From: Conidiobolus incongruus B7586
Lineage: Eukaryota; Entomophthoromycota; Entomophthoromycetes; Entomophthorales; Conidiobolaceae
Assembly (NCBI GenBank): GCA_000697335.1
Contig: JNEM01006577.1
Span: 1-24,557 of the forward strand
DNA length: 24,557 bases
Reading direction: 5' to 3'
Shown here piece by piece: positions 9,592 to 20,627 of the stretch (positions within the stretch are counted from its first letter, which is position 1; every line of letters starts with the position of its first letter). The position numbers and the translations under genes were made by a program. Below the pieces are notes generated by a model. The model worked only from the letters and a program-made list of their open reading frames with translations, ran no database searches and was not told the DNA's origin.

Positions 9592-10012
9592 TTTTATTCT
9601 TTAAATTGAATGTTATGATTTCAGAGGGTTGAGATATTTTTAATAATTTAATTAGATTTGAAATTATTATGGGATTATATTATATAATTTGAACTTGAAT
9701 ATAAGAATTGTAATAATTTTGAATCCACTTGTCATTACACCATTAACATATATAACTTTATATCACCAATTTATCTTTAACAAATTCTGAATAAAAATTC
9801 TTTCCTCATTCAATGAGAGATTATTATAAATAACCAATTTTAACCAATCAAAAAATCCCATAATATCCAATGTGATTGTCAATTCCATCATCACTATAAA
9901 TATGTGTAATTTGAAGACACTAATAATCAACATTTATTTTTTCTTTCAAATTATTCAAATATCAATTGTACAATACAGAAATTTTCTATTTATCGACTAT
10001 AGCAGTTAAATA
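9592..10012. promoter_or_regulatory. Divergent promoter, IMP2-like / YRB30-like
   Basis: A 421-nt spacer between two outward-facing starts. Four CCAAT pentamers lie on the plus strand at 9766-9770, 9834-9838, 9844-9848 and 9867-9871, a dense cluster for such AT-rich DNA. CCAAT is the core recognised by the fungal HAP2/3/5 complex, which in several fungi controls mitochondrial and respiratory genes. Use here is inferred, not shown. Confidence 0.4.
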
Positions 10013-11352
10013 ATGGAACAAATATTAAATAAAGTAGCGATGACAGCCTTCAATACGGCGATTAATACAGCCAGTCGAGCAGCTTTCGGTGCTGTGACTA
10101 CACTTGTAGTGGTAATTTCAAAACATATAGCTTTTAGTATTAGTTGATTAATTTTTGATTGTAGAAACAAACTACCAAGCTCATTGCCAAATCACAGACT
10201 AAAGACAAACCCAATATTGAAAAGGCGTTGAATGAATTTCAAACTAAGTTGAAGGTGGTGAACCCCATAATACAACTGTTGGAACTTGGAGCTTGTAGAG
10301 GTAACAGTTCCATTGAGACAATATTCGAAATGACTGAAGAATTGAAGATAACTGTCGAGAGTGTGGAATCTATATTGAGTAAGGAAACGAATAAGAAAGA
10401 ACCCGATAATGAGTTGATTATCAAACAGTTGAAACTGGCATCTGAAGCAATTGATAAGATTGTACCATACTTGAATCTAGCAGTCTCAACTATAAACATT
10501 ACTAAATCAAGCACTTTCAAAACCCAAATATCATTGAGCAGACTGTGCCAAGCTTCCAATCTGCTTTCAATCATTGATCAAAGCATCCAACACTCGAAAG
10601 ACCCGTACACAAAGGTGGGTAAAGGCTACATCTTCCAACTCTTTAAATTGTTTCAGGGATCCAATCGTCCCAAAGGTATCAGTGACCTCACATGGACTGA
10701 GCACTTCCCAAAATGCTTTGGGTATCTCAATCGTCAACCTACATCAAAACCCATAGCTTACGAATTAGTCTTTGAAGAAAACCTTGATGATGGCAGATAC
10801 CACGATCCCGAAGAAACCAAGCGAACGGACATTAGTACGAGTATTCCAATTGGTAGGGAACTTTGTCTCAATCTCCAGAAAATCCACAAAGTATATTTTA
10901 GTACCAGCGGTAATTTGCTGAATATTGACGGAATGAATCAACCTGTACTCGTGATTCAAATTGAAAAACCTGACAAAAATGAATTAGAACCCTACGATTA
11001 TTTTGCATTTGGGTTTTATAAAATTTCTGTTAAAGATATTGAAGATAATGAGAGTGATGACGGAGATACTGAAAATACTGAAGATTCGTTAACCAATCAA
11101 TTCCACGAATTCAACCTAGCAGTTACAAAAACTCAAGATGAGTTACCAACTGAAGAGTTGTTATTCAGACAATTAGTTATCAAACCCAATACTGACAAAT
11201 TGATTGCAAAGGATCCAATACCTAATAGTGCTTTAAGTCTGTTTGAGTACTTAATTAAATTGGCAATTATTGAAATTCATCTGCAGCAATCTCATTTATT
11301 GTTGAAGGATGAAATACTTTTGAATGTTTTTAAGAATGAGATTGATAAATAA
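10013..11352 (+). CDS. RanGTP-binding protein, Yrb30-like
   Basis: Two exons (10013-10111 and 10165-11352) around a 53-nt intron encode 428 residues, near the 440 of yeast Yrb30. The first exon MEQILNKVAMTAFNTAINTA is an alanine/threonine-rich helix like the N-terminus of Yrb30. It is followed by a helical region with ACRGNSSIETIFEMTEEL, matching the ARGNxxL segment of this family, then a mixed C-terminal domain with an acidic insert (DNESDDGDTENTEDS). Yrb30 binds RanGTP and is a shuttling regulator of the Ran cycle; the family is fungal. Assignment rests on remembered family features. Exon 2 is a single clean frame of 396 codons with only CAA/CAG for Gln and a TAA stop. It is convergent with the chitin synthase gene. 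Confidence 0.75.
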
Positions 11353-11731
11353 TTAATAAAATTGATAGTATTTAATTATATGTCCATATTTGATATAAAT
11401 AAACAAGGTAAAATGAGATTGATCATTCTATAGATTTTGGCAATAGCTGAGTTAAAATACAAGAATAATATTGAATTAGTATATTGATTATATGTAATAA
11501 TATCGATTATTCCAATCTAGATCTTTTGAATATGATGCTTTTGAATCAATCCAATTGACTGTTAATGAATTTTTGCTAATAGAAAAAATTTTAAGAAAAC
11601 AAAAATTTAATCCAATTCATGTTGAAAATAGAATTATGAGAAGATTTATTATAATTAAACAAAGTAATTAATATGAGATAAAATTTTTTAAAGGCATTTA
11701 AATTAATTAAGATTGGGTGGTAATTATGGAT
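11353..11731. other. Convergent 3' intergenic region
   Basis: AT-rich spacer between two converging stop codons. It should hold both polyadenylation regions; AT-rich AATAAA-like words occur too often to single one out. No gene seen. Confidence 0.4.
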
Positions 11732-14700
11732 TTAACTGGGGAAACTCGACGACTTGCCACTTACATTATTCCTAGGGATAAAAGGTAAAGAAGCATTCGG
11801 TGCCATGTATCCTAACTTGTCAAATTCCTTCAATAAATCGACATTGGACGTCGTGGGAGTGATATCCGTACCCACCTTGGACTGGTATTCGAGGAGGTTG
11901 GCCGCCATGACACGCTTGTCGCGTTCGAAATCGCGCCAGCGTTTCATGACGATTTGACTTGAATCGAATTCTCCAACCTTCTTGCCGTGATCTTCTTTCT
12001 CGCCCTTCTCACCCTCCACTTGTCTGGTTTGGCCCCAGCTGAAGTCGTCAAAGTGCCAGTATGCGTACACGGGGAGAACGAAGTTCCAAATTGGTAATGA
12101 TAGCAAATAGACTAACATCCAGCCGACATACACCAATTTACGTGTTGTAAACACAATGAGCACCGCTGGAAGTCCCAAAATAGCAGCAAGTAACATCAGT
12201 GGAATGATGGGTACAGGTTTGACAAAGAACGAAATCACAATAAGATAAATGGTAAATGTAATGGCTGCAGGTAGTACTACTGTACCTACAAGTTCCATAA
12301 AGATGACGAACTGCATCGAGAAACAGAAAGTGCCACAGAGATCGCGAATTAGCACCAGTTCCAAAAGGTTATGAACGGTAGAATTGATCCATCGACGGCG
12401 TTGACTTAATAACACTTCCATTGTATCTGGTACAATTGTTTTACACACAGCTTGAGGTACGAATAACATTTTGCGCTTTGGAAAGGTTTTGAGCATGAGT
12501 GTGGTTAGGTAACGGTCTTCCCCAAGTAATAAAAGATTCTTCTTGTGTAATGTATCTACCACATTTTCGGAATAGTATTCGACAATATCCGGATTAGCTA
12601 GAATAGGCACCCAATAACCATTGCGACCTTTGGGTGATTTAATACGATACATGCAGAAACATCCAGGTAAGCAGGTGACACCGCCAAAAACCGACTCAAA
12701 CGCTTTAGACAGATGGTGACTGATATAGTACTCGAACACTTGAATCATAGTAACCCAACTCTGTGTCTTGTTCGCAATCTTGGTCTCGCCACACAGGCCC
12801 ATGACCTGAGGGTCCATCACCATCACACGCACCATCTTGGTCAACGAATCCGGGAACACTTTGGTATCTGCATCGACCATTAAGACGATTTCATAACTGT
12901 CTGGAGTCACTCCGGTAACATTCCACATCGCATTGAACATTTCATAATCGAGGGAGGATAGTCTCTCGTCAAACATGATGCGCTGCAAGAACGACATGAG
13001 AATAATTTGACCGTCTCGTTTACCTCGATTTCCTGGTTTGGGATTGTTAGCTTCTTGTGGCGTACCACATTTCACTACCAGTACCATTGGGACTTTCACC
13101 TGCTGACTAGGATCTACCGTTTTATCGTCATATTTGTAATATCCAGCATACACTTTAGCCATATTGTGACGTTTTTGGCCATCAGCAATGGCTACATAAC
13201 TGTGAGGCTGAACATTCTCAGCGGGAATCACCAAATCCTTCATCATGGACAAACAGATATCTGGAGTGGATTGTGTATTGCCACTGCCCTTGATAATACC
13301 GTCACATACCACGTAAATGAGCTTGTGACTCGAGGGATAGTCAGTAGTAGCCAGAGAATCGAAAGTGGTCCTCAATCCCTCTTCACCCTCTGAATAGCAC
13401 GTAACTAGAAGCAGAGTGTGGGCAAGGGGAAAGTCAAATGGTTGGAAATCTTGAGGAGGTGGAGGTGGGGCAACGTGACGGGGTGTGACTTGGGAATAGT
13501 TTTGAAGACTTGCCAATGTTAATGCACTTGATAATTCGTACCCATGTTGGTTGCTGTATGGATACGTGTTCTCTTGATTGGGACTCAGTGACGTTGTTGA
13601 CATTCTTCCTGGAGTGTAAGCCTGCGAATTTCGATTCAGAGATAGTGAACTATTGCCGAAATGAGCATCAGAAGGCCGTCTCAGAGCATTCGTGGGCATG
13701 TTCGAAGAACCGTAGGGATAATACATATTGGGAGGCGGCCACTTTTTATTTTTATTGCTTCCAGGCTGATCACCCGGCTGAGGGGTTGAAAATCTACTTG
13801 TTGAAGGTAAAAATGAAATTCTGTGCCCTTGTTCCATGCCCAATTTTGGAAGTTTGCTGAAATTGAATTGTGACAGACTTGCAGTTGAAAATCTTGCAAC
13901 ACTGTTGTTTTGGTAATACTGGGTGGGGAATGCAGATTGGTTAGGAATATCCGCCCTTAAATCCATCCTTTCACTCCAAGCTTCAATAATTTCTTGTCTG
14001 CGTTTTCTCTGTTCGGGTGTCTCTGGCGTTAGTTGACCTAATTTGGGTCCCATTACCCATCCGAAGAACAGTGCCATAAAGAATTTGGCAAGTACCAAAC
14101 TCAAAATGACGATTAAACTGGTGTAGAGCACAATATTGGAGCTGATACATCCAATGGATTGAGTGTCAATAACCCCCACTTTGAGAATTTCCTCCATGCA
14201 TCTCCCCAGCTTAGGATTATTGTTTGCTAACAGGTAGGATATATCCAAACCAGAAGCTGTTTGGGCCGTGTTCGCAGCGAGCGACGAACTGGTGACGATA
14301 GGATGGAGAAACTGACTCAATTCCGTATCCAATTGAATATCATTGGAAGCCCACAAGAGTCTTTTGAGGTCTAATACGTTCCCATTGTACACCAAAAATC
14401 TGCTATTGCCATCTTTAATATCCTCCCAGGTGAAATAGAGAGTACCAACCCATTTCAAACTTTGAAACCATTTGGGACTGAAATTATTATGGCACCCAAT
14501 TCGCTCTGGATTGAGATTTGGATTGGGGACTGTGTCAGACGTCGTCATAACGCATGGAAAGTAATTCGTGGGATAGAAATTAGGTTGAGCATTCTTTAAT
14601 CCAATAAATTGTCTACAATTCTGGTTCACTGTTTGAAATAAAAAGGACAAATCTTTGCCACCAGCATCTGGAAATGGTTTACTTAGTAGAAAACCATCCC

Positions 14701-15304
14701 CTTGGTTCCAATCTGGAACTTGCGGGTGCTGAAAGCTCGTAACATTATACAACTCCCCATTTATTAGAATGAGATCCGTTCCAATTCCGTTGCGATATGG
14801 CAAACGTCTAGAGTCGCCAGGTCCACAGATGGCAGGTTGGAGACCGAAAGTAAGGAAACCTACACATAAACACAAGGTTACAATAATAGTCACAAGTGCC
14901 ATTTTCTCTCGCCATGCCTGTTGAATTTCTGGTAAATCCATTTTAAAGAATCTTAGGACGGGACTCGGTGCATACCATGTTACAATCCTGCTAAACAAAA
15001 TCCACGGTGACGGACAATCCGACTCATTTTTGGTATCTTGCTTTTTGGTATCAGTGCGAAAGCCCATGGATAGACCTCGACGCGCGTGAGGCTCTAAGAA
15101 ATCGCGCTTGAGAGACATTTTACGTCGGTCTATTGTCCTTGCCCTCTCGTGCCTCACGAGAGACTTGGAGCGGGACACCGGACCTTCCGAGTCGATGGGC
15201 GAGTACAGCGTCTCGATCTTTGGGACGTAAGCACTATTGTTAGAAGACGATTCATGATGAGTATGATGGTTAGAATCTTCCGAATTGGAAGACTTTGACG
15301 ACAT
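11732..15304 (-). CDS. Chitin synthase, division 2, class IV-type
   Basis: One uninterrupted exon of 1,190 residues, near yeast Chs3 (1,165). It polymerises UDP-GlcNAc into chitin at the plasma membrane. The Ser-rich, basic N-terminus leads to a membrane segment (about 136-156), an extracytoplasmic stretch, a second membrane region (about 385-410, ending GWVMGPKLG) and a Pro/Gln/Ser-rich linker. The GT2 catalytic domain follows, with LVTCYSEGEEG, VVCDGIIKG, the donor-site VDADTK (about residue 810), the acceptor region CLPGCFCMYRIK, GEDRYLTTL, and the QRRRW processivity motif (about 971). A cluster of C-terminal membrane helices (about 1000-1090) comes next. The STPDICL and SHKLI wording is typical of class IV. 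I start at 15304; an in-frame ATG at 15340 would add only MFNFFSLIYFFS and follows a poly-T leader. There are no introns, unlike nearly every other gene here, and GC is higher than its surroundings. The stop is TAA. Confidence 0.93.
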   Translation of the reverse strand: MSSKSSNSEDSNHHTHHESSSNNSAYVPKIETLYSPIDSEGPVSRSKSLVRHERARTIDRRKMSLKRDFLEPHARRGLSMGFRTDTKKQDTKNESDCPSPWILFSRIVTWYAPSPVLRFFKMDLPEIQQAWREKMALVTIIVTLCLCVGFLTFGLQPAICGPGDSRRLPYRNGIGTDLILINGELYNVTSFQHPQVPDWNQGDGFLLSKPFPDAGGKDLSFLFQTVNQNCRQFIGLKNAQPNFYPTNYFPCVMTTSDTVPNPNLNPERIGCHNNFSPKWFQSLKWVGTLYFTWEDIKDGNSRFLVYNGNVLDLKRLLWASNDIQLDTELSQFLHPIVTSSSLAANTAQTASGLDISYLLANNNPKLGRCMEEILKVGVIDTQSIGCISSNIVLYTSLIVILSLVLAKFFMALFFGWVMGPKLGQLTPETPEQRKRRQEIIEAWSERMDLRADIPNQSAFPTQYYQNNSVARFSTASLSQFNFSKLPKLGMEQGHRISFLPSTSRFSTPQPGDQPGSNKNKKWPPPNMYYPYGSSNMPTNALRRPSDAHFGNSSLSLNRNSQAYTPGRMSTTSLSPNQENTYPYSNQHGYELSSALTLASLQNYSQVTPRHVAPPPPPQDFQPFDFPLAHTLLLVTCYSEGEEGLRTTFDSLATTDYPSSHKLIYVVCDGIIKGSGNTQSTPDICLSMMKDLVIPAENVQPHSYVAIADGQKRHNMAKVYAGYYKYDDKTVDPSQQVKVPMVLVVKCGTPQEANNPKPGNRGKRDGQIILMSFLQRIMFDERLSSLDYEMFNAMWNVTGVTPDSYEIVLMVDADTKVFPDSLTKMVRVMVMDPQVMGLCGETKIANKTQSWVTMIQVFEYYISHHLSKAFESVFGGVTCLPGCFCMYRIKSPKGRNGYWVPILANPDIVEYYSENVVDTLHKKNLLLLGEDRYLTTLMLKTFPKRKMLFVPQAVCKTIVPDTMEVLLSQRRRWINSTVHNLLELVLIRDLCGTFCFSMQFVIFMELVGTVVLPAAITFTIYLIVISFFVKPVPIIPLMLLAAILGLPAVLIVFTTRKLVYVGWMLVYLLSLPIWNFVLPVYAYWHFDDFSWGQTRQVEGEKGEKEDHGKKVGEFDSSQIVMKRWRDFERDKRVMAANLLEYQSKVGTDITPTTSNVDLLKEFDKLGYMAPNASLPFIPRNNVSGKSSSFPS

Positions 15305-16350
15305 GCTAAAGAAATAAATTAAAGAAAAAAAATTAAACAAGAAAGAAAAAAATCCAAACTAACAAATTTTCTACCCCAAGCTCAATTTAGTAAGCTTTCA
15401 CGTTAATCAACAACTTAAGTAATAGCCCAGAAATTTTATATTATCAATTACAAAATTTTTAATCGGTAAATTTTATGAATATTGCACTAAATATACTAGT
15501 TATCAATGATTTAATAATAATGGATCAATCATTCAATTATATCAACTACTAGTCCAAGTATATACTTCTAGTGATAACCGACAATCTCAACAATACTCAA
15601 TTGATAAGCCTTAAGATTGTCCAAAAGTTAAAATTATAACAACCCAATGAAAAAATAATTTCAGGTATCAATTTTAGAATGATACATTGTTTAAATATGT
15701 CAGTTCAATTAGTGTCAGTAACAATCTTAACTCGATTTAAATTTTACCCCACACCCAATTTTAATTTCAATTAACAATTTTTAGATATGGATTAACTCTT
15801 AAAATTGGTATCAACAAGTATTTTATTAAAATATAATTATTATAATTATATTGACTTTATATTAATGGTTCATATATTTTACAATTAAATTTATTCTCAT
15901 TCAATAATATTAATAATTTATTAATTAAGATTTTTGAATCAATTTAAAGTTTGATCAAAAATATGTTATATTTTAATTATAAAAAGATTATAAAAAATCA
16001 ACCAATCCTAAAGCCATGTGTATTGCAAAAAACCCAATAATCAACCATAATAATATCCTTGCTATATCAATTATCTAACAACTTTACCTATCAATCTTTT
16101 ACTTAAACTTATTAAGTTAGTTATATGTGTTTTACTTTAAGCCTTTGATTTTTTCTCCTTTACCCTTATCCATTACCCTTAATTTCTCCACACTTTGAAA
16201 TTTAGTTGCCAAAATTTTTCGATAGGATTTTAAGTTTTTTTGTATGGTTGAAATTTGGATTAAGTCATTAGGAGGAGGATAATTAGTATAACTGATAGAT
16301 TTTATCGTATTGATACAATGATGAATTAATTAATTAAAATTATTAACCAG

Positions 16351-16391
<41 letters not shown>

Positions 16392-16850
16392 TGCTAGATT
16401 ATATATAGAGAATTTTGAAATAATTCAAAATAAACATCATTTAATCGAATCAGATCGAAATAGAAACTTTCATTATATATTAATATAATTTTCTTGATAA
16501 CTGTAATTAATACACTTACAATTGTTGGTGAATACAAATCTAAGTTTGAATGACATATTTATTCTTATATCAATGATGATAATTCAAATAAAATTATATA
16601 TTTTATTCATTATAATATATCATTAAGAGTTAAAAATTTAATTTATAAAAAGCATTTTAATTTATAAACTATGAATTACAACATGATGTAATACGTCGCA
16701 ATATTATTAATTTATCCCATTTGTGACTCTGTATTCAAAAACCAATTTATCAGGCTCCCATAATTATTAACCAGAATTCAAATTATATTGATTATGAATT
16801 ATAAATAATACGAATTTACTTCTAAATGAATATTACTTTAAACATAAAAA
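15305..16850. promoter_or_regulatory. Long divergent region upstream of chitin synthase
   Basis: About 1.5 kb between the divergent chitin synthase and membrane-protein genes, AT-rich with no supportable ORF. The first tens of bases next to 15304 are A-rich on the plus strand (T/C-rich leader on the coding strand). A pyrimidine-rich patch lies around 16150-16195. A long (TA)n tract lies near 16354-16388. Both promoters must lie here; no specific factor site is claimed. Confidence 0.45.
16354..16389. repeat. (TA)n microsatellite
   Basis: About 35 nt of uninterrupted TA dinucleotides, the longest simple repeat in the window, in the divergent promoter region. It is probably length-variable between isolates. 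Confidence 0.85.
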
Positions 16851-17550
16851 ATGAAACCTAGTGAATTTGACAAACAATATAACAAAAACGAAAAAACTTT
16901 TAGAGACCCAAGATACCAATCCAGTTCCAAAGGTGGAGAAAGACAGAAACCTACTAAAAAATTGATTGATGACATTCCTGAAGATGAAAAATGGCGATTA
17001 ATTAGAGAGAGTGGGGTATTAAATAAATTCCAAGATCACATGAAGGAGAAGAACGGTGAGCAACAGAGGGGAAGGATTGTCGAGGACGACCCCGTCGAAC
17101 CCGATTATATTTTCGAAGCTATCTTTTATTCGATTCCTTTTACAACTGCTTATTCCGTTTTTGAAATGATTGTCTTTCAGCAGTATCAGGAGCCTTACGG
17201 TTATAAGGATGCTCTTTGGTGTTTTGCGAAGACGTTTCCAGGTAAATTGGAATATACTATATTCATAATAATCTTTTTGACTAAATGATATTATAGTGTT
17301 ATTAGGTTTAATCTACTACTCCAATCAATATCGCACTTACAGAATAGCTCAAGCTCTATTCATGGTGGGAGGCATATTCGCAGGTTGTAAGACCATAGGG
17401 CTCGTTAATGATACGCCTACATTTATGGAGATGCAGACGTGCGCTGGATTAGCGACCATGTGGATATATTTTATATTTCAAGCAGAGTTCGTCCCCTGTT
17501 TAATTGCTGTTCTCATTCCTGGTTTGTATTATTACTATACCAAATCATAA
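16851..17550 (+). CDS. Conserved-looking multi-pass membrane protein
   Basis: Two exons (16851-17241, 17297-17550) around a 55-nt intron give 214 residues. The first about 85 are hydrophilic and highly charged, without a signal peptide. About four hydrophobic segments follow: YIFEAIFYSIPFTTAYSVFE (about 86-108), the stretch around VLLGLIYYS (about 131-139), QALFMVGGIFAGCKTIGLV (about 148-167), and a C-terminal pair within 180-212 ending GLYYYYTKS. The intron falls between the first and second helices. I recall similar uncharacterised fungal proteins with an IPFTxxY helix followed by a conserved Gln, but cannot name the family with certainty. ER or another endomembrane is plausible; function is unknown. 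It is convergent with PSD1, with about 300 nt of AT-rich spacer (17551-17846) that shows nothing else. Confidence 0.75.
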
Positions 17551-17846
17551 ATTTTAACCTTTGTTTGATTATTTAAAGTTTTCATTTATAATCTGTAATT
17601 TCAATTTATTTATTTTAATCCTTTAAGAGTTTTAATAAAGCCTAATAATTTTAAATTTAAAAACTAATATCAACATAAAACTTAAAATTATTTATTATTG
17701 AAAAATGTAATTTATATAATTGTTAAGTGTATATTTTATACTTAAATATTTTAAACTGAGTGAATATTTTTAAATATTTTACGATTATTAAATTATTGGA
17801 GAACAACTTATCTACAATAGAGGGGGAAAGGCAGAGACTGTGTGAT

Positions 17847-19276
17847 TTAAAGAATGTCTCCTAAACTTTCACCCATCTTAATCTTTTGGCCTGCTTCAAT
17901 ATGGAATTGGAAGTTCTTAGGTGCTTCGAAGACAAGGACAACGGTTGAACCTAATTGGAAACCTCCAATTTCTTGACCGGATTGGAGAGGGTAACCCTTG
18001 AGGAGAGAACTGACTTTTTGGTAGGATACTTCGGTATAAGTACCACGGTTGCGAACACGTTTTTGATTCGTTTTCAAATCTTCGTCGAAGTGAATCTTAA
18101 TGGAACCGACGTTAGTGGCACCGACAGGAAGCATGGAGAAGAATCCATATCGCCATTTACCAACCAAAGCAACACGTTCGTTGAGAATGAAGAGATTCTG
18201 GAAATATTTGGCCATGAAAGGAGATACAGAGTAGAGTTCACCCGCGAAGTGACGTCTGGAATGGACGACCCAGTTGGAGGGCGAGTGGAAGCGGTGATAG
18301 TCACCAGGAGCAAGATAAATAACACAGAAAAATAACTTATGATCAGGTTTGAGGGTGTGCCATGAAGGGACGGGAGCAGCGGGTTCAGTTGCATTCTGAT
18401 TAGAAGTTTCAATAGGTTGAGAAATTTCATTTCCTTCCAAAAGATCATCTAAAGAATAAGTAATGCCATTGACTTGAGCAAATTCTTTTTCATCTGTATG
18501 AGCAAATGTTTTGGATTTAACAGCGTATTCTGTAGGGGAAGCAGGTTTACGACCTAACAGATCATCCAAAGAATAGGTAACACCTTTAATTTGTTCAATT
18601 GTACTACCAACAACTTCACCAAAGTGTAAAACTCTACCATCAGCTGGACTGACAAGAGCGGATTTGGCAATAGGTCTTATACCGTCCTTAAGTTCACGGA
18701 AAAAGAATGAAGAAAGATTAGGATAATGTTCAAGGACAGGATCTTTCATTTCATCTAAATTACAATTGAAAAACCAAGCATATAATTTATAACCGGGGGC
18801 ACGTAAAAAAGTTGGTAAAGTGATCTCATTAAAACGACCAAATAATCTAGAAAGTGATTTAAGAGGTAAGGCGGCATATGATTGGAAATACCAAGGTCCT
18901 CTATAACGTGTAGGAGTAGATTCAGGATCTTCAACGGGTTGGTAGTAGAAAAATTTCCAAAAAGTGAGATAAGCAAGACCTAAGCCAATAGGAATGGGTG
19001 CCCATTTGATTGGACTTTTTAAACCATCTCTAAGTTTTTCTAATGAATAGTAAAATTAGTAAATGAAAAATGATCAAAAATTAATATAATACCTCTGAAA
19101 CGTTTGCGTTCCTGACCATTGTTAGTTTGAGTGGTATAATTTTTTTGGGAGTAGGACTGTTTAGGTTGTCTGAAGATATTGGGGCGTCTAGTAGGACCCC
19201 TGCGCATAGGAAACCACATGGCTTGATTTTTTACAAGTGTGGGGCAATTAGTCAAAATCAGTCTAGAAGTCAACAT
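17847..19276 (-). CDS. psd1: Mitochondrial phosphatidylserine decarboxylase proenzyme
   Basis: Two exons (19276-19093, 19039-17847) around a 53-nt intron encode 458 residues. The enzyme converts phosphatidylserine to phosphatidylethanolamine at the mitochondrial inner membrane. A basic, Arg-rich presequence (1 to about 65) is followed by one membrane segment (about 75-93, WAPIPIGLGLAYLTFW). The catalytic body has Asp195 in SPADGRV, the YHRFHSP histidines (about 310 and 313), and the self-cleavage site LGST (424-427), where Ser426 becomes the pyruvoyl group of the small subunit. All needed residues are present. Oddly, the GVTYSLDDLL motif occurs twice (about 214-223 and 253-262, spaced 39 residues), the second in a linker that is variable in the family. 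Type I (mitochondrial) rather than type II is indicated by the presequence and LGST rather than GGST. Confidence 0.93.
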
Positions 19277-20627
19277 TTTGCAAGTTTTTATACTTTTTAG
19301 ATTATATAGAAATCGTTAAATAATATTCGTTTGAGGATCTGATAAAATTAATTGGGAAATAATCAGCAAACCTCCTTAGATAAAGGATCAGTTTTGTAAC
19401 TCAATTAGTAATGGTCGAAATATATCAGAAAGCACAATCTGTTTCTTGTAAAACTTCGAATTCAACAAATTAAATTATTTTGAATTGGATAGTGTCGATA
19501 TTTGTGGGATTCCAATGTTGCTCACTGATCACCAAAATTGAAGTCTTCTTATCAAATAACCTGCACTTAAATATGAACGTGTTTCTTTAGTTTCTTTAGC
19601 TTGATGATCAATTTACAAAAATTTATTTATTTACTATTTTCACGCTTAAGAAAAATTTCTTGTTCAAATTTATTAAATTACCAGATATTAATAATTCCCA
19701 AATAAATGATAAATTATGCTTTAATGTTCGAAGATGCAACTATTTAATTTAACATAGATTTGTATTGTGACAAGCTTTTTGTATAAAAAATTAAATTCTT
19801 TTTTTATTAATTTCATTAAAGATATTCATTCTAATACTAGATTTAATAGATTAATAATCTCAATTCAATTTTATCACCAAATATAATTACTCCAAAATTC
19901 ATTCAACCAATCATTATTTGAAAAGAAAAAGAATCGCTTAATAGTAATATTGTCATTTCCATATAGTTCGGATTATACTAGTTCCCATTTGGAAAAAATA
20001 TTTTTCTTAATTCCTTTAAATTGCTCTATAACTGTTGAAGTATTCTTATGATAAATGTAATTGACTTTCAATCGTGCAATATTGCTCGGATAAATACTTT
20101 TTTTTCAATTTAAAAAACTTTACAATATCCCACTATTTTGTCATTTTACAAATAGTTTATTCCTAAATTTTTTAAAAATTTTCAAAAATAAACACATCAA
20201 ATGTTCTTCTTGGCACAAAAATGGAGCTTTAAGATGAAAATTATTTTCTATATATTATATATTTTTCTCAGATCAAAATCAATTTATAATTTCTACTGGA
20301 TATGTTCACTGTATAATATATAATTTACCTTAATTATCCACCAATTTTATAGCCTTGATAAGAAATAGTTAATTAATTTTGAACAAATATAAAAGCATGT
20401 TCATATTAAATATAAACTTGGTTCGTGATTAAAAAACTGTACACTTTGATCAATACAATAGTTAACAAATAGCAATAATTCAAAGATTGTAAGGTTTTGA
20501 ACAATGGAGATGTTTAAACCTGATTTGCATTTAATAAATGCAATAATCAATATATATATATAATTTCTTGATCCTTGACGATTTTTTATATTTTGAAAAT
20601 TTCTCATTTCAATAAAATTTTATCATA
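19277..20627. other. AT-rich intergenic region
   Basis: It contains the PSD1 promoter on its left side; two ATTGG words (CCAAT on the PSD1 strand) lie at 19351 and 19484. On the minus strand, around 19600-19380, short open runs such as RSYLSAGYLIRRLQFW and FYKKQIVLSDIFRPLLIELQ are separated by TGA and TAA. They match nothing I know and can be chance. A short TA run lies near 20549-20562. No gene is supported. Confidence 0.4.

Noticed and set aside
12000-14000. Plus-strand ORFs opposite the chitin synthase
   Set aside because: They are antisense shadows of a strongly conserved coding region, with no family features of their own.
19380-19860. Minus-strand ORF remnant upstream of PSD1 (RSYLSAGYLIRRLQF and flanks)
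   Set aside because: Interrupted by TGA and TAA, no recognised family, no splice sites that rescue the frame; chance is as likely.
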